Shown: one piece after another, positions 6,041-7,123 of the stretch
Numbering within the stretch: the stretch's first letter is position 1
How the letters are laid out: each line of letters starts with the position of its first letter
Origin: Spirochaetaceae bacterium
Lineage (GTDB): Bacteria > Spirochaetota > Spirochaetia > Treponematales > Breznakiellaceae
Direction of reading: 5' to 3'
Assembly: GCA_031278295.1 (NCBI GenBank)
Contig: JAITKQ010000084.1
Location: 1-7,123 of the forward strand
DNA: 7,123 nt
Made by a program: the position numbers and the translations under genes
The notes under the pieces: generated by a model
What the model saw: only the letters and a program-made list of their open reading frames with translations
Databases searched by the model: none
What the model was told of the DNA's origin: nothing

Positions 6041-6442
6041 CATCGGCACCTGACCTGGACAAAAAAACATATTTTCAATTATGGAGGCTGTTCCAAAACT
6101 TCAGTTTTGGGGAGACAAGCTTTGCCCGGCAACTTCTAAAAACCGCAGGTTTGCTTTAGCTTATGGCTTTTAAGCCACAAAAACCGCTACAGCCAAGGGC
6201 CACGGCCTGTTCCATAGAACTCAAGGTTCGCACCGTGCCCCCGGCTATGCCGGGGCCGTTTAGCGCACGGTCGATTAGGGAAACGCTGATTAACTTGACG
6301 CTAATCGCGTTTTCCTAAGGAGAGAGCTCATTTCATTGCGCAAATGTGTCAACAAAGTTGACATTCACGTTAAAGTAGCACCGATTGCGCCAACGCGGTT
6401 GGCGAATTCTCGATTGAATAAATCAGTGCTTCCTTAGCGACT
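6041..6442. repeat. Gene-free hairpin-dense region, left part
   Basis: There is no credible coding frame here, but the inverted repeats are dense. CCAAAACT/AGTTTTGG (6093-6100/6103-6110, possibly ending lipoprotein transcription). TGGCTT/AAGCCA (6164-6169/6172-6177). Outer ACCGTGC/GCACGGT (6232-6238/6265-6271) enclosing CCCCGGC/GCCGGGG (6239-6245/6249-6255). An 11-bp stem with one G-T pair (6276-6286/6307-6317) capped by GATTA/TAATC (6288-6292/6302-6306). TGTCAAC/GTTGACA (6347-6353/6357-6363). A long stem 6377-6386/6421-6430 enclosing CGCCAAC/GTTGGCG (6388-6394/6398-6404). I cannot match it to tRNA, tmRNA, RNase P or SRP RNA. It may be repeat-derived DNA or an unrecognised structured RNA. Confidence 0.65.
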
Positions 6443-6571
6443 TTACCCGTGAGTGCCAATACCAAGTTTCCTGGCTGCTTGCTTTAAAGTGAAATTATCA
6501 CTTATTGACGGCAATAGGCTATGGGCAACCGGCAGTTTTACATTTACCACTAAATGTGGAAAAATGACCAT
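6443..6571 (-). CDS. Possible small protein of 42 residues with an ideal ribosome binding site
   Basis: On the minus strand an ATG at 6571 opens 42 codons ending in TAA at 6443. TGGAGG at 6584-6579 lies seven bases before the ATG, which is an excellent Shine-Dalgarno placement. The product begins MVIFPHLVVNVKLPVAHSLL and ends with FTLKQAARKLGIGTHG, a basic amphipathic tail. It has no cysteine and no clear membrane span, and I recognise no family. Codon content is plausible but the frame is too short for judgement. It lies inside competing hairpins: the codons for residues 9-12 pair either with a sequence upstream of the ribosome binding site or with residues 6-8. It could equally be chance within repeat DNA or the remnant of a longer gene. 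Confidence 0.3.
   Translation of the reverse strand: MVIFPHLVVNVKLPVAHSLLPSISDNFTLKQAARKLGIGTHG
6487..6503. repeat. Small hairpin inside the 42-codon frame
   Basis: AAGTGA (6487-6492) pairs with TCACTT (6498-6503) around a 5-base AT loop. It is one more member of the hairpin series and falls within the coding part of the small minus-strand frame. Confidence 0.5.
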
Positions 6572-6612
6572 AAATTCGCCTCCAAAATCCATATATAGCG
6601 TTAAATGTAAAA
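6536..6612 (-). promoter_or_regulatory. Mutually exclusive pairings around the small frame's ribosome binding site
   Basis: TTTTACATTTA (plus 6536-6546) is perfectly complementary over 11 bp to TAAATGTAAAA (6602-6612); the loop contains TGGAGG and the ATG of the minus-strand small frame. Part of the same arm (6540-6546) is also perfectly complementary to 6551-6557, giving a local 7-bp hairpin with a 4-base loop. The two states cannot form together. This is the geometry of an RNA switch, but function is unproven and the pairing arms are AT-rich. Confidence 0.4.
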
Positions 6613-6636
6613 TCGCTGGCTAGGCAACCAGCGATT
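6611..6636 (-). terminator. Hairpin followed by a T-run, ahead of the small frame on the minus strand
   Basis: AATCGCTGG (6611-6619) and CCAGCGATT (6628-6636) form a perfect 9-bp stem with an 8-base loop. Read on the minus strand the stem runs into TTTTACATTT, as in an intrinsic terminator or attenuator. On the plus strand there is no comparable T-run. Confidence 0.45.
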
Positions 6637-6977
6637 CCGATTTCAAAACCTAAATCGTTACGTAAGCATAATTTACAAACACGGTAGTTTTGGTGTGTTT
6701 TCTGATAAGTTATTGTATTATAAAGATTTATTCGCAGTGGGGTTTAATACCCCGCCCCTTGGGGCGGTTAAAATCAGCAACACCGACAAAAATTGTTAGT
6801 AAACCATTGCCTCCTACCGCGTGATTGGCGCGCCGCAGGCGCCCCAATCAGCGGCAAGCCGCGGAGCGGCTTGCCTTACAGAACTCGCCCGTGTAAATAA
6901 TTCAACGTTTACAAAAGATACCCCGCCTACCCTTCCTTATCGGGTTGGGCAAGCGGCAAAACGTCAGGCAAAACAGC
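6637..6977. repeat. Gene-free hairpin-dense region, right part
   Basis: I see no coding frame in this stretch. Inverted repeats are CGATTT/AAATCG (6638-6643/6652-6657), the palindrome TTACGTAA (6658-6665), GGGGT/ACCCC (6739-6743/6749-6753), and CCGCCCC/GGGGCGG (6752-6758/6761-6767) enclosed by TTTAA/TTAAA (6743-6747/6768-6772). The last two compete for the same C-run. Next comes a 12-bp stem with one mismatch (6822-6834/6838-6850), immediately followed by the perfect 10-bp GGCAAGCCGC/GCGGCTTGCC (6853-6862/6866-6875). A lone TATAAT on the minus strand (6717-6722) has no matching -35. These look like clustered intergenic repeat units; some may serve as terminators for the converging transcripts. 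Confidence 0.65.
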
Positions 6978-6999
6978 TTAACGCTGTTTTGCGGCGGGG
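6921..6999. repeat. Dispersed palindromic repeat, copy 2, with outer inverted arms
   Basis: Bases 6965-6994 are identical to copy 1 at 5083-5112, including the 10-bp arms 6968-6977 and 6983-6992. Around this copy, CCCCGCC (6921-6927) and GGCGGGG (6993-6999) form perfect 7-bp outer arms, which suggests a unit of 79 bp. Copy 1 does not keep the outer arms. The loop bases TTA at 6978-6980 supply the stop codon of the minus-strand PIN-domain gene. Confidence 0.82.
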
Positions 7000-7123
7000 C
7001 GGTTCATTTTTAAATTTAATTTTGAACATGCTTTTTCAAATTTGTCATCGGTCGTTAATAATACATCTACTCCCGCATTTTCCGCAAAAGACAAATGAAA
7101 CCTATCAAATGTCCTTATCTTTG
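6978..7123 (-). CDS. PIN-domain protein, C-terminal fragment (VapC-like toxin or related RNase; 5' end outside window)
   Basis: On the minus strand, codons from 7121 to a TAA at 6980-6978 give 47 residues: KIRTFDRFHLSFAENAGVDV, then LLTTDDKFEKACSKLNLKMN, then RPAAKQR. The F-D-R-F-H-x-x-x-A-x-x-x-G-x-D-x-x-L-T-T-D-D pattern is the last third of a PIN domain. The Asp and the TTD motif belong to the Mg-binding acidic cluster of these ribonucleases. In VapC-type proteins the usual end is a strand followed by an NP-containing tail. Here the sequence after LKMN is RPAAKQR, encoded by the palindromic repeat, so the natural tail seems to have been replaced. Whether an antitoxin gene accompanies it cannot be seen, because it would lie beyond the right edge. 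Confidence 0.68.
   Translation of the reverse strand, partial: KIRTFDRFHLSFAENAGVDVLLTTDDKFEKACSKLNLKMNRPAAKQR

Noticed and set aside
6347..6363. Perfect -35 box TTGACA on both strands
   Set aside because: It is produced by the TGTCAAC/GTTGACA palindrome. No -10-like sequence lies 16-18 bp downstream on either strand.
6041..6442. Known structural RNA (tRNA, tmRNA, RNase P RNA, SRP RNA)
   Set aside because: I looked for a tRNA T-loop with CCA-type acceptor pairing, the tmRNA ends, the RNase P GAGGAAAGTCC core and the SRP GGAA-loop helix. None is present. The bases GGTTCGCACC near 6225 lack a matching cloverleaf.
6595..6665. Integron attC site (GTTAAAT core near 6600)
   Set aside because: T. 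denticola carries an integron, so this was considered. No matching RYYYAAC partner is placed at the other end, and the internal arms do not have the attC layout.
6717..6745. Minus-strand promoter using TATAAT at 6717-6722
   Set aside because: There is no recognisable -35 at 16-18 bp and no extended -10 TG, so it is noted only as an isolated motif.
6041..6995. CRISPR array
   Set aside because: The repeats here are different inverted repeats, not identical direct repeats at constant spacing, and no cas-like gene is present.

Overview
The window looks like a chromosomal segment of a Treponema-like spirochaete with fairly GC-rich genes. This placement is inferred, not searched. It rests on an omega-subunit gene directly ahead of miaA, a run of conserved but unnamed proteins of treponemal style, a lipoprotein with a loose spirochaete-type lipobox, the tail of an Rpn/PD-(D/E)XK-type transposase-nuclease, and an intergenic region packed with hairpins.

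Layout. Positions 1-153 are the C-terminal end of an Rpn-family protein carrying a 12-bp tandem repeat. After a 139-bp gap with a strong promoter-like sequence comes a tight forward cluster. It runs rpoZ (293-514), miaA (527-1531), a TatD-type metal hydrolase (1521-2324) and a divergent uracil-DNA-glycosylase-like protein (2321-3061). The last three overlap by 11 and 4 bp, so this is almost certainly one operon joining a transcription subunit, tRNA modification and two proteins of DNA-repair type. A 192-bp convergent gap with weak terminator hairpins follows.

On the minus strand, a polytopic membrane protein (3949-4773) and a small protein with a C-terminal winged-helix-like end and possible nuclease motifs (3254-3928) form a second operon. 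Its promoter has a perfect TATAAT. Diverging from it on the plus strand is a putative lipoprotein (coding to 6040). Its natural start is unclear because a dispersed palindromic repeat lies immediately in front of its signal peptide.

The last kilobase (6041-6977) has no long reading frame and is unusually rich in inverted repeats: more than a dozen hairpins, some nested and some mutually exclusive. It holds one 42-codon minus-strand reading frame with an ideal Shine-Dalgarno sequence inside a competing-hairpin arrangement. The window ends in the C-terminal part of a minus-strand PIN-domain protein, whose stop codon lies inside a second, 30-bp-identical copy of the repeat found ahead of the lipoprotein. 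The most interesting signals are this repeat at two gene edges, the structured hairpin region, the very short or absent leaders predicted at two promoters, and the candidate nuclease plus winged-helix protein.
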